DNA of 58,154 bases, from the NCBI GenBank assembly GCA_963777625.1, contig CAVZRO010000034.1, forward strand, positions 1 to 58,154. Reading direction: 5' to 3'. Under the pieces are notes generated by a model. That model was not told where the DNA came from. It made no database searches and saw nothing but the letters and a program-made list of their open reading frames with translations. Numbering within the stretch: the stretch's first letter is position 1; each line of letters opens with the position of its first letter. This DNA is from DATDIC01 sp963777625 (GTDB taxonomy: Bacteria; Pseudomonadota; Alphaproteobacteria; Acetobacterales; Acetobacteraceae). Shown in pieces: positions 16,657 to 25,807 of the stretch. The position numbers were made by a program, and so were the translations under genes.

Positions 16657-18726
16657 CTACGGCCCGTCGAACCTGGTGATCCGGGGCGGGAACGCCGGGC
16701 TCCAGCAATTGCCGGGGCTGAGCGCCAGGTTCGGGTTGTGAAACGGGTCGGCCCGGAACATTTCGGGAAACCGCGCCCGCATCCGTGCTCGGTCCGCCAG
16801 GTTGCGGATCTGCTCGTCCGGCCCGTAGTGCTTGCCGAAACTGAGCAATTCGGCGTGCATCAGGGTAGCGTCGGCGGCCAGCACGACGCCCGCCCCGGCC
16901 TCACGCGCACGCAGGCAGAAATCGACATCATTGAAGGCGCTGGCGTAGCTCTCATCGAGCCCGCCCAATCTGGTCCACAGGTCGCGACGGGTGAGAAGAC
17001 AGGCGCCGGTTACCGCGGAGAATTCCTGGCTCAACCGCGCCCGCCAAGCGTATCCGGGTGCGCGGCAGGGCAGGAACCGATGCACGTGATCGCCGGTACC
17101 GTCCGGCAGCAGCACGATCCCGGCGTGCTGTATTGTATGGTCGGGATAGCAGAGGCGCCCACCCGCCACACCGATGTCCGGGTCTGCCAGGTGTCCGGCC
17201 AGCACCGCAAGCCAGCCGGGATCGTCCGGCGCCACATCGTCGTTGAGCAGGCATATCAACGGGCTGTCGCTCGCCGCCACGCCCCGGTTGTTGGCGATCG
17301 CGTAGTTGAACCTGGCGGCTTCGACCAGCAGATGCCGGACGCGCCGGTCGGACCGCAGATGGTCGATCATCCGCCGCTGCCGCGGATCGAGCGGCGAGCG
17401 GCCCATCACCACAAGCAGCAGCTCGAATTCGGCATAGTCGGTTCGGCTCAGCACCGCGGAAAGGCAACGCTGGGTATGCGGCGACCGGCAGGTCGAGGGA
17501 ACCACGATGGTAACCTTGGGACGGGCGGCACGCGGGGCGACAACGCTGAGGCGGAGCGGCCTGCCGGCCTCGATCGCGGCCGGCAGACCGGTGCGGCGAA
17601 GGTGGGCCGACGCGACCGTCGCCAGTGCCGGTGCCGGCGCCATCTCGGTGTCGGAGCGCCGATGGGTCAGTATGAAGGGGATACGGTGCGACTCGGCCGC
17701 CCTGCCCGCTTCGTGCAGGCGCAGCCACGCGTCCAGACGCAGCGTCTCGGCCCAGGCGTCGCTCTCCGGCGAAAATCCGGCGAGGTGATCGCGGCGGACC
17801 AGCCAGACGCCGGTCGACAGGGTGCCGGACAACATGAGCGTGCGGCTGGGAGACGGCTTGAACTGCGGCGCGTAGCGGCGCCTATCACGCCCGATCCGAT
17901 CCTCGTCGGCATACAGAATGGCCGGCCGGCCAAGGGCGACAGCGCGGTCGGCCAGCAACGCCAGGGCATACGTCGGGAGGACCTCGCCGGACTGGAGGAT
18001 GGCGAAGTACTCGGCATCGCTGCCGGTCAGGATCCTGGCGAGCACCTGAGTATCGCGGTCGATCAGATGCGTTGTGACCGGCAGAATTGACGCTTCGACG
18101 CACTCGCACGTGGCCCGCAGCGCCGGCGTTCTGGCCGCATGCAGGACCAGGACGTCGATCCGCGGCCACCCCGCCCGACGCGGCGAGCGCAGCAACCGGT
18201 CACGATCGGCCTCGGTCCAGGTATCAAAGAGGCTTGTCCACAGCGCATAGGACGGACGCGGCGTGTTGCTGGTCGCGGCAAGGCCGAGCCAGGCGCGCAG
18301 ACGTGCGGGAATGCCCCGAGGATCCGTGGCCAGACCGCGAGCCGCAACCGTCGCCAACGCGAGCGGGTGCCTTCGGGCGAGCACGAGCGCGGCCGAAAGC
18401 CGGCCGAGCGGCTTGCAAGTGACCGTCAGACAGCGCGGCTTGTCGGCCGGACCGAAGACCCGTACGTGCAGATATCGCGCGTCCGAAGGAATGAAAACAG
18501 GTGCTTGCCGCCGTCCCGGAAGAATTGCGCCTGGCCCGACCACGACGGCTGGGCCAATCGAACCAGCTTCGGTTTCCAGCTCGATCCGCACGACGGCGCG
18601 CGCCATTCGCGGCGTCATCGGAACGTGTAACAGACACCAGCTTCCGCACAGATCGCGAGGGACTGGCGCCGCATATGAATCCGCGCCCGTTCGCGGTATT
18701 GTCAGACGGACCGATTGATGCTTCAT
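16657..18726 (-). CDS. large GT2-type glycosyltransferase, paralogue A
   Basis: A 689-residue protein ending in a GT-A fold of family GT2 (about residues 395-640). That part has PKVTIVVPSTCRS, the acidic LLNDDVAPDDPGW for nucleotide-sugar/metal, and AFNDVDFCLRAREAG near the acceptor site. The N-terminal 380 residues comprise a beta-rich region and a second, degenerate GT-A-like segment (YADEDRIGRDRRRYAPQFKP). The ATG at 18726 was chosen over a TTG nine bases upstream. Domain order and many motifs are shared with the protein at 25808-28042, so these are paralogues. It is presumed to add sugars to surface glycan. Donor and acceptor are unknown. Confidence 0.87.
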   Translation of the reverse strand: MKHQSVRLTIPRTGADSYAAPVPRDLCGSWCLLHVPMTPRMARAVVRIELETEAGSIGPAVVVGPGAILPGRRQAPVFIPSDARYLHVRVFGPADKPRCLTVTCKPLGRLSAALVLARRHPLALATVAARGLATDPRGIPARLRAWLGLAATSNTPRPSYALWTSLFDTWTEADRDRLLRSPRRAGWPRIDVLVLHAARTPALRATCECVEASILPVTTHLIDRDTQVLARILTGSDAEYFAILQSGEVLPTYALALLADRAVALGRPAILYADEDRIGRDRRRYAPQFKPSPSRTLMLSGTLSTGVWLVRRDHLAGFSPESDAWAETLRLDAWLRLHEAGRAAESHRIPFILTHRRSDTEMAPAPALATVASAHLRRTGLPAAIEAGRPLRLSVVAPRAARPKVTIVVPSTCRSPHTQRCLSAVLSRTDYAEFELLLVVMGRSPLDPRQRRMIDHLRSDRRVRHLLVEAARFNYAIANNRGVAASDSPLICLLNDDVAPDDPGWLAVLAGHLADPDIGVAGGRLCYPDHTIQHAGIVLLPDGTGDHVHRFLPCRAPGYAWRARLSQEFSAVTGACLLTRRDLWTRLGGLDESYASAFNDVDFCLRAREAGAGVVLAADATLMHAELLSFGKHYGPDEQIRNLADRARMRARFPEMFRADPFHNPNLALSPGNCWSPAFPPRITRFDGP

Positions 18727-18849
18727 CCGGTGCAATCAGCCGGCACGTCTGCGCACGCTATACCTGCCGGATGGAACTGCCCGGATTGAACTGCATGGTC
18801 GATTGCGAGGCTTTCGCTATGGATATCCTGTCGGAACAGCGTTAGCGCG

Positions 18850-19830
18850 ATGATGGGAATTGACAACACCCTGATTGAGCGTCCGGCGGCCGCGCCATTC
18901 CGCCAATGCGCGCACGTTGCGGTGCTGATCCCGTGCCACAACGAAGCGATTACCGTCGGCAAGGTGGTCTCGGACTTTCGGTGCCGGCTGCCGGACGCGC
19001 GGATCTTCGTATATGACAACAACTCCACCGATGACACCATCGGCGTAGCCCTCGCAGCCGGCGCGGAGGTCCGGTCGGAGACGTTGCAGGGCAAGGGCAA
19101 TGTCATCCGCCGCATGTTCGCCGATATCGAAGCCGACGTCTATGTGCTGGTGGACGGCGACGATACGTACGATATCAGTTCCGTATCCCTTATGCTCGAC
19201 CTGCTGCATCGTCAGCGGCTTGACATGGTCACCGGCACGCGACTCAGCACCCAGGCCACGGCATTTCGCCCGGGCCACCGGCTTGGCAATCGAGTGCTGA
19301 CGGGAACGGTTGGCTGGGTGTTCGGCAACCGGGTAAGCGACATGCTGTCTGGCTTTCGCGTGTTCTCACGCCGTTTCGTGAAATCGTTCCCGGCGCTGGC
19401 CGCCGGGTTCGAGACCGAGACCGAATTTACCGTGCACGCGCTGGAGTTGCGGATGGCGATCGGTGAGATTCCCGTCGCCTACCGGGAGCGACCGGACGGC
19501 TCGGCCTCTAAGCTGCACACGGTCCGCGACGGATTGCGCATCCTGCAAACCATCGTCCTGCTGATAAAGGAGGAGCGGCCGCTACCGTTCTTTGCCGCGA
19601 TCGGCACCGTGTTGTTGTTGATCGGGCTGGGACTTGGGCTTCCGGTGGTGGTTGAGTTCCTCAGGACCGGCCTGGTGCCGCGGGAGCCCACGGCAATCCT
19701 GGCGACCGGGTTGGTGCTGTTGTCGTTTCTCTCGCTGTTCGGCGGGCTGATTCTGGACTCGGTGGCGCACGGGCGGAAGGAGATGCGGCGGCTGTTCTAT
19801 CTGACGGTGCGTGGTGTGGATGGGGCTTGA
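18850..19830 (+). CDS. DPM1/GtrB-type polyprenyl-phosphate glycosyltransferase
   Basis: A 326-residue GT2 enzyme. The catalytic domain (about residues 20-235) has VAVLIPCHNEAITVGKVV, FVYDNNSTDDT and the metal-binding VDGDDTYD. The product-side region LSGFRVFSRRFVKSFP and VAYRERPDGSASKLHTVRDG is typical of enzymes that load a sugar onto polyprenyl phosphate. Two C-terminal membrane helices (about 245-265 and 280-302) anchor it to the inner membrane. It could supply the lipid-linked sugar used by the GT-C proteins at 27871 and 30063. It is divergent from paralogue A over 123 bp. Confidence 0.9.
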   Translation: MMGIDNTLIERPAAAPFRQCAHVAVLIPCHNEAITVGKVVSDFRCRLPDARIFVYDNNSTDDTIGVALAAGAEVRSETLQGKGNVIRRMFADIEADVYVLVDGDDTYDISSVSLMLDLLHRQRLDMVTGTRLSTQATAFRPGHRLGNRVLTGTVGWVFGNRVSDMLSGFRVFSRRFVKSFPALAAGFETETEFTVHALELRMAIGEIPVAYRERPDGSASKLHTVRDGLRILQTIVLLIKEERPLPFFAAIGTVLLLIGLGLGLPVVVEFLRTGLVPREPTAILATGLVLLSFLSLFGGLILDSVAHGRKEMRRLFYLTVRGVDGA

Positions 19831-19960
19831 GAGTGGGTTTCTTGAGTGGGGGTCCTGCCAGCAGCCGCATTCTGGCGTAACTTGCTGGCGAGTGCACCTG
19901 AAACGCGACAATAATTGTCTGCGGTAACGAAACTAATACCGACCGCCTTATCGGTTGGCT

Positions 19961-20055
19961 CCCCGCGCGACCCCTTGCTTATCCCCCTCCCCTTGCGGGA
20001 GGGGTTAGGGGAGGGGGCGCGGTACGGATCGGTCAGTCATTGGGGCGGTTGGTGT
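19961..20055. repeat. GC-rich palindromic intergenic repeat, family B copy 1
   Basis: The 339-bp gap 19831-20169 holds no gene. In it, CTTGCTTATCCCC is followed by a CCCTCCCC...GGGAGGGG stem, TAGGGGAGGGG and a GGGGCGGTT tail. The same ordered pieces recur at 46451-46560, also between genes. The stem could terminate the glycosyltransferase mRNA ending at 19830, though no T-run follows. Confidence 0.65.
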
Positions 20056-20169
20056 AACCCCCGAGGCATCCATGGGAATGAACCAAAACGCGTCATCGCC
20101 GTTGCCACTCAATCCGCCATGTCGGATCCGCCGAACACCGCAGGTGTAACGGCGGCCCGAGGCGGATAG

Positions 20170-22518
20170 ATGCCCACTCCAACACCGGCGAAGGAAGTCG
20201 CGGTGAACCCTGACGCTGTGTCCCGCACTCCGCCTGACCAGAGCGCCGCCGCGGCACAAAGAATTGGAGAACTCACCCGTTCACTTGCCGAGATGCGGGC
20301 GAAGGCAGATCAAGCCGCAACCGAAGTTGCCCGCGTGCAATCGGAACTCAGGCGGCTTGGCGATGAGCGATCGCGGCTCGAACGGGCCAACGCGGTCGCC
20401 GGGCAGTTTATCACGACACTGCGTCAACAGCTTGCCGAGACGACCGTGGACCATCAACGGCAGGTCCAGCGCATGCACGCGACGATCTCCTGGCGTGTTA
20501 CTGCGCCCTTGCGCGCGCTACGCCGGTTCGCTTCCGATCGGCGCTTCCGTGCTTCCGGGCAGACGGCTGCTACCACCGCGTACGATCAACCAGCGGAAAC
20601 TCCGGCACCTGCAGCCGGCCATGCGAGCTGGATGAGCACTTCACCAACGACAACTCCGGACGTCTCCCTGCTGCTACTTGCCGGCCGCGATACGACGGTC
20701 GCCCTGGAGGCGCTGAAGCGCCTCCAGAATGATGACCCAGCGGGCGTTATCGAGGTTCTGCTATGGCCGGCCCAAGGTAATCCCGCATCGTTGCCAAACG
20801 GATTACGCCTGATCGAGACGGCCGCAACCGAGGTCGAGGCCATTTCCGTTGCGGTGAAGATGGCGCGCGGGGCGTTTCTTGCGGTCGTGCGCGACTCCGT
20901 TGTGCCTCAGCGGGGCTGGTTGGCGGCGTTGCGCGGCAGCTTTATTCAGCGGGAACGTCTTGCCCTTGTGGGTGCGCGCGTACTGGATGGCAGCGGCCGG
21001 GTCGTCGCGGCCGGATTAGCCATCAATCCCTGGCTTGAGCTGGAACCGGTTGGCAGTGGTGCCGCGCCTGATCACCCGGACGTTGCGTCCCTCCGCAGCG
21101 TGGATACCTGCGCGCCTGAATGCTTCATGATTTCGATCACCGCCTGGCGCGAGCTTGGCGGCCTTGATCTGGCATTTGCGCGCAGTGACTGCGCGGTTTG
21201 CGATTTTGCGATCCGCGCTCGCGCCAAGGGATACGACACCGCCTGTCAGCCCTTCGCTAACGTGGCGGCGCCTGATTACGGTGTTTCAGACGATTGGTCG
21301 GCCGCCCAAGATAGATGGACGCTTCGTACGCGGTGGTGGCCCCAGTTAAGCTCGGCCGGCCCGCTGCGGGCGCCGGTTCGCCCGCGTGCATTGTTCATCG
21401 ACCGCCTTACCCCGACGCCGGATCGTGACTCCGGTTCGGGTGATATTTATTGGTTCATGTGCATCACGGTATCGATGGGATATGACGTTTCGTTTGTTGC
21501 GGCTGAAGACCTCGCCTATTCAGGTTCCTATACCGATACCCTGCGGTATCGTGGGATCACATGCATCTGCACGCCGTACGCCGAATCAATCGACGATTTT
21601 CTGCAGCACGAGAAGCGATCCTTCGATCTGGTTGTGTTGCACCGCGGACCGATCGCCGTCCATCTGATCGAGCCTGTGCGCCATCATTCGCCGGCGGCGA
21701 AAGTCATACTCGATACTGTCGATCTGCATTTCATGCGTCAGGAACAGGAAGCGCTGCTGGTCTGTTCGCCGACTGGGCTGGATGATGCTGGACGTACTCG
21801 CATTGCCGAGTTGCGCGCAATCGAGAGCGCCGACTGCGCGGTGGTAAGATCGTCGGACGAGCAGGACCTGCTGGCGACCCTTGTGCCCAAGGCGATGGTC
21901 CGCGTCATGCCCATTATGCGGGCGATCCCTGGATGTCTGGCGCCATTCGAACCGCGACGCGACATAGTTTTTATCGGCGGGTTCAATCATCAGCCCAACG
22001 TAGATGCCATCATGACCTTCGTACGCGATATCTGGCCACGCATTCACCAGGTTTTGCAGGCCCAACTGGACGTGATCGGCAGCAATCCGCCAGCCGAGTT
22101 GCGCGCGATGGACGGCGCGGCCGGTATCGCAGTTCGCGGCCACGTGCCGGACCTGGAGCCGGTGATGCGTGGCTGCCGGTTGACGATAGCTCCGCTCCGA
22201 TACGGTGCGGGGATCAAGGGCAAAGTGGTCACGAGCCTGTCTTATGGCGTCCCTTGTGTGGCGACACCGGCGGCCATCGAAGGGATGGGATTGCAGGACG
22301 GGATCCATGTGTGCGTCGCTGCGTCGCCAGAGGATTTCGCCGCCGCGGTGATCAAGCTGTACACGGATCGCGAGGCTTGGTGCCGATTGTCGACCGCTGG
22401 TCTAGCGTTTGCCGCCGACAATTTCTCCCTGCAGACAGGCAATCGTCGTATCGCCACGCTTTTGCATGCTCTGGGGCTTCCCACCACACCGGATCACCTG
22501 GGCGGCGATGCAAAATGA
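20170..22518 (+). CDS. two-domain glycosyltransferase with N-terminal coiled coil
   Basis: A 782-residue protein. Residues about 20-105 are a heptad-rich coiled coil (AQRIGELTRSLAEM onward) ending in TISWRVTAPLRALRRF, a segment common before glycosyltransferase domains. Residues about 155-385 look like a decayed GT2 domain without a convincing DxD. Residues about 405-770 are a GT-B domain of the GT4 type, with DIVFIGGFNHQPNVDAI, VRGHVPDLEPVMRGCRL and PLRYGAGIKGKVVTSLSYG, so the active site is likely there. It opens a four-gene operon with ATGA or GTGA overlaps, encoding surface-glycan assembly. GC content falls here relative to flanking core genes. Confidence 0.87.
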   Translation: MPTPTPAKEVAVNPDAVSRTPPDQSAAAAQRIGELTRSLAEMRAKADQAATEVARVQSELRRLGDERSRLERANAVAGQFITTLRQQLAETTVDHQRQVQRMHATISWRVTAPLRALRRFASDRRFRASGQTAATTAYDQPAETPAPAAGHASWMSTSPTTTPDVSLLLLAGRDTTVALEALKRLQNDDPAGVIEVLLWPAQGNPASLPNGLRLIETAATEVEAISVAVKMARGAFLAVVRDSVVPQRGWLAALRGSFIQRERLALVGARVLDGSGRVVAAGLAINPWLELEPVGSGAAPDHPDVASLRSVDTCAPECFMISITAWRELGGLDLAFARSDCAVCDFAIRARAKGYDTACQPFANVAAPDYGVSDDWSAAQDRWTLRTRWWPQLSSAGPLRAPVRPRALFIDRLTPTPDRDSGSGDIYWFMCITVSMGYDVSFVAAEDLAYSGSYTDTLRYRGITCICTPYAESIDDFLQHEKRSFDLVVLHRGPIAVHLIEPVRHHSPAAKVILDTVDLHFMRQEQEALLVCSPTGLDDAGRTRIAELRAIESADCAVVRSSDEQDLLATLVPKAMVRVMPIMRAIPGCLAPFEPRRDIVFIGGFNHQPNVDAIMTFVRDIWPRIHQVLQAQLDVIGSNPPAELRAMDGAAGIAVRGHVPDLEPVMRGCRLTIAPLRYGAGIKGKVVTSLSYGVPCVATPAAIEGMGLQDGIHVCVAASPEDFAAAVIKLYTDREAWCRLSTAGLAFAADNFSLQTGNRRIATLLHALGLPTTPDHLGGDAK

Positions 22519-23498
22519 TGCCGGCCCGCCGGATGCATCGCACGACGACGGATGTTTCAGTAACCCAAAGCTCGGTGGGGCAGCGGAACCGTCGCGTGTC
22601 GGTCATCATTCCATTATACAATCATGAAGGCTTCATTGCCGCGGCGATCGATAGCGCGATGGCACAGGGGCCCCTTCTTCGTGAGATTATTGTGGTCGAT
22701 GATGGCTCGTCCGACGGCTCCGCGGAAATCGTGCGAGACCTTGCGGCCGCAAATCCAGAGATCGTGTTCTGGTCGCAACCCAATCGAGGGGCGCACGCTG
22801 CAATCAACGCCGGTCTGCATCGCGCAACCGGTGAGCTGGTTGCGATACTCAACTCCGACGACCGGTATGCTTCCGATCGGTTGCAACAGCTCGTCGGCAG
22901 GCTGGACGCCGATCCCGGCACCGACCTCGTGGCCAGCGGCATCACGTTCATCGACGGCCAAGGGGCAGCACTTGCCAACCCATGGTACGAGGCCGCGGTG
23001 GATTTCTACCGGCAATGCGGTGACCCGGCGGCGGCGCTGATCAACGGCAATTTCCTGATGTCCACCTCCAACTTCGTGTTTCGACGAGTGGTGTTCGAGG
23101 CGCTCGGCGGTTTCGCCAATCTCCGCTATGCCCATGATCTGGATTTCGCACTGCGCCTGTTGGCCAGGCAGCGACGGATAGTTCTGGCTGAAGCCCCTCT
23201 GCTGCAATATCGGATGCACGCGACAAACACGATCGACGAGGGCCATGACAGGGTGAAGGTGGAGTGGATAGCAGCGACGGCGTTCTTCCTTACGTGTCTG
23301 TGGGATTGCGGCGATAGCGGCCCGATGGATTGGGATCGTGCTCGCCGCCTGCTCGATGTAATGGATCGGCACGCGCTGACCGGGCCAGTCCAGCTCTGTA
23401 TGGTGTACTTCCGGCGACATCCGACCGATACGCTGGAGTGCAACCCTTTTCTGACCGATCGCGCATTCCAGGAATATTTAAGGAAGATGATTTCGTGA
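22515..23498 (+). CDS. GT2 family glycosyltransferase
   Basis: A 327-residue cytoplasmic inverting glycosyltransferase. The GT-A core starts at about residue 28 with VSVIIPLYNHEGFIAAAI, followed by IIVVDDGSSDGSAEIV and the metal site LNSDDRYASD. RYAHDLDFALRLLARQ provides the acceptor-side acidic motif. The ATG at 22515 overlaps the previous stop (ATGA), and a second ATG follows immediately. The first 27 residues are unlike the family and may be partly untranslated. It is second gene in the glycan operon, and its GTGA junction with the next gene supports coupled synthesis. Confidence 0.9.
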   Translation: MMPARRMHRTTTDVSVTQSSVGQRNRRVSVIIPLYNHEGFIAAAIDSAMAQGPLLREIIVVDDGSSDGSAEIVRDLAAANPEIVFWSQPNRGAHAAINAGLHRATGELVAILNSDDRYASDRLQQLVGRLDADPGTDLVASGITFIDGQGAALANPWYEAAVDFYRQCGDPAAALINGNFLMSTSNFVFRRVVFEALGGFANLRYAHDLDFALRLLARQRRIVLAEAPLLQYRMHATNTIDEGHDRVKVEWIAATAFFLTCLWDCGDSGPMDWDRARRLLDVMDRHALTGPVQLCMVYFRRHPTDTLECNPFLTDRAFQEYLRKMIS

Positions 23499-24784
23499 GG
23501 GTCCTGTTCATCAGCAATCTTTATCCGCCAAATACGATCGGTGGTTACGAGCGCCTCTGTTTCGAGGTAGCATCCGCATTCGCGCGACAGGGTCATTCGG
23601 TATTCGTGCTTACCAGCACACATGGAACAGCGACCGCGGACTACGAGGGGCAGACCGTTTATCGCCGATTGCAACTGCTGATCGGCGGGACGATCTATAG
23701 CCCGTTTGCCGGATCCGAACAGGAGCGGCAAAGCATAAATGCAGGGAATATCGGCGCCCTGCGAATGGTCATGACTGAAACGGCACCAGATGTGATCTTT
23801 GTCTGGAACCTGTTCTTCCTGGACAGCTCGCTGCTCGATGCAATTCCCGGCGATCCGACCCGCACGGCGTTGATGTTGACCGATAACTGGTTGATCGGCA
23901 TGCGCGAGCCGGTCTTTCTCGGCGCGTATTTTCGTGATCACGTGTTCGGTGATCATCCATTCGCACCAGGCGAAACTCATGTGGTTGCGCCACCCAGGTG
24001 GTTGCATCGATCGCTTGGATGGCTGGGTGGACCGCGCAACCGGTCGGAAGCTCCGGCGCCTAGGCCCCTGCCCTTCGCGGCGGTGTTCGGCTCCGTGTTC
24101 ATGCGAGATCTTTATGCGGCTGCCGGAATTACGTTCCCCCGCGCGGCAGTGATCCACAATGGCGTTCGCCAGGCGAGGCGCGCCACCGCCGATTTTATCG
24201 ATCGTACGAATCTTGTTGAACAGAACACGTTGCGGCTGCTATTCGCCGGTCGTCTGGTCGACCTTAAGGGAGTAGAGACGGCGGTAAAGGCGGTGCCAAT
24301 TCTCAATCGTCTGCCGCTACCGGTCGCGCGCATTGAGTTGACAATTCTAGGAGATGCACAAGATCTTGCATCCCTGGAGCGTCTCGATCGCAGCATCGAG
24401 GACAGCGCCTGCCAGGAGCAGATTCGTCGGCTTGATAGTGTCGCCGAGGACGCCTTGTTTGACCTGTTCCAATCGTACGATATATATTTGTTTCCGTCTC
24501 TCTATGAACCCTTCTCATTAACATTGATCCACGCGTTGGCAAGCGGCATCCCGACTGTAGCATCTCGTACCGGCGGCAACCCGGAGATCATGACGGAAGG
24601 TCTCACCGACTGCTTGTTCAGGAAGGGAGATGCGGCGGATCTCGCCCGTGCGGTGCAGACGCTCGCAACCGATGCCACCTTGCGTATCCGCGTTGCGGCC
24701 GAGGCTCGCCGAACCGCCGCACGCTTCACGTTCGAAGCGATGATCGACGGGATGACAAAGTTTCTCATGGCTCCGCGCCAGTGA
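23495..24784 (+). CDS. GT4 family glycosyltransferase
   Basis: A 429-residue retaining glycosyltransferase with GT-B fold. The N-terminal domain opens VRVLFISNLYPPNTIGGYER, with the glycine-rich acceptor loop. The C-terminal domain has RLLFAGRLVDLKGVETAV and YLFPSLYEPFSLTLIHALASG. The usual E-x7-E donor motif reads E-x7-H here (EPFSLTLIH), a substitution at the second glutamate. The start is GTG at 23495, overlapping the stop of the preceding gene (GTGA). The coding sequence is AT-richer than the flanking core genes. Third gene of the glycan operon. Confidence 0.9.
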   Translation: MRVLFISNLYPPNTIGGYERLCFEVASAFARQGHSVFVLTSTHGTATADYEGQTVYRRLQLLIGGTIYSPFAGSEQERQSINAGNIGALRMVMTETAPDVIFVWNLFFLDSSLLDAIPGDPTRTALMLTDNWLIGMREPVFLGAYFRDHVFGDHPFAPGETHVVAPPRWLHRSLGWLGGPRNRSEAPAPRPLPFAAVFGSVFMRDLYAAAGITFPRAAVIHNGVRQARRATADFIDRTNLVEQNTLRLLFAGRLVDLKGVETAVKAVPILNRLPLPVARIELTILGDAQDLASLERLDRSIEDSACQEQIRRLDSVAEDALFDLFQSYDIYLFPSLYEPFSLTLIHALASGIPTVASRTGGNPEIMTEGLTDCLFRKGDAADLARAVQTLATDATLRIRVAAEARRTAARFTFEAMIDGMTKFLMAPRQ

Positions 24785-25749
24785 CTGAAGAGCGCCATTC
24801 GGTGCGGGGGATCAACTGCCTGGTGCTCGGCGGTGGCGGTTTCATTGGCACTCATTTGTGCCGCGCCCTGGCGAAGCAGGGGGCCAACGTTCGCGCCTTT
24901 GGCCGGAGGGTCAGCTACCCCGAAGCGCTCAAGGACATCGGGTGGATCCAGGCGGATTTCGCTGATCGTACCGCGCTGGTGCGCGCGGTGGATGGTGTGG
25001 AAATCGTGTTCCATCTACTCGGCGGAAGCCTGCCGGAGAGCTCGAACCGCGATCCGCTCGCTGACCTGTTGGCCAGCACGGCCGCATCGCTGCATCTGCT
25101 GGATACCTGTCGGGTCGCCGGCGTGCGCAAGATCGTGTTCGTGTCGTCAGGCGGCACGGTCTATGGCATCCCGACGGAAATCCCGATTCCAGAAACGGCG
25201 CCGACAGATCCAATCTCAGCCTACGGTATCAGCAAGCTGGCGGTCGAAAAATATCTCTATCTCTACCGTCATTTGCATGGCCTCGATTACACCATCCTGC
25301 GCGTCTCCAATCCGTACGGCCCGTTGCAAAGCCCTGACCGGCGACAGGGGGTGATTCCCGCGCTGCTGCACAGAGCCATCATCGGACAGCCTGTCGAGAT
25401 CTGGGGTACCGGCGAGGTGGTACGGGATTTCCTTCATGTTGCCGATGTGGTCCAGGCACTCATTGCGGCCGTATCCTACCGGGGAAACCATCGGATCTTT
25501 AATGTCGGGTCTGGCATCGGGCGCAGCATCCGCCAGATTGTCCAGGATATTCACCTGGTGCTGGACCGGGAGCAGATCGAGGTGCTGTACAAACCCTCGC
25601 GTCCCACGGACGTGCCAGTGAGCGTGCTGGACACGACGCGGATCCGACGTGAGCTGCACTGGTCTCCCGCCGTAGAGTGGATGGAAGGGCTCCGCGATAC
25701 CGCCGATTGGCTACGCCACCTCTCGACCGGCGCGGCCCGATCGCCGTAA
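24781..25749 (+). CDS. NAD-dependent sugar epimerase/dehydratase
   Basis: A 322-residue extended short-chain dehydrogenase. The Rossmann motif GGGGFIGTHLCRAL lies at about residues 16-29. Ser/Thr of SSGGTVYG and the YGISK pair (Tyr-x3-Lys) complete the catalytic triad, and the NVGSGIGRSI segment is typical of UDP-glucose 4-epimerase-like enzymes. It probably makes an activated sugar for the transferases encoded upstream. Whether it epimerises or dehydrates cannot be told from motifs. GTG start at 24781 overlaps the GT4 stop. Last gene of the operon. Confidence 0.9.
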   Translation: MTEERHSVRGINCLVLGGGGFIGTHLCRALAKQGANVRAFGRRVSYPEALKDIGWIQADFADRTALVRAVDGVEIVFHLLGGSLPESSNRDPLADLLASTAASLHLLDTCRVAGVRKIVFVSSGGTVYGIPTEIPIPETAPTDPISAYGISKLAVEKYLYLYRHLHGLDYTILRVSNPYGPLQSPDRRQGVIPALLHRAIIGQPVEIWGTGEVVRDFLHVADVVQALIAAVSYRGNHRIFNVGSGIGRSIRQIVQDIHLVLDREQIEVLYKPSRPTDVPVSVLDTTRIRRELHWSPAVEWMEGLRDTADWLRHLSTGAARSP

Positions 25750-25789
25750 CGGCCAAAAAACGCGGCAGTCCAGTACACGGATTGGCGAA

Positions 25790-25807
25790 ATACAATTCTT
25801 ATTGTAT
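25790..25807. promoter_or_regulatory. perfect AT-rich inverted repeat abutting a start codon
   Basis: ATACAAT (25790-25796) and ATTGTAT (25801-25807) form a perfect 7-bp inverted repeat around TCTT. The next base opens the ATG at 25808. It lies in the 58-bp gap between the glycan operon and paralogue B. It could be an operator or an mRNA hairpin that masks initiation at 25808, in which case translation would start at the ATG at 25826. Confidence 0.45.
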
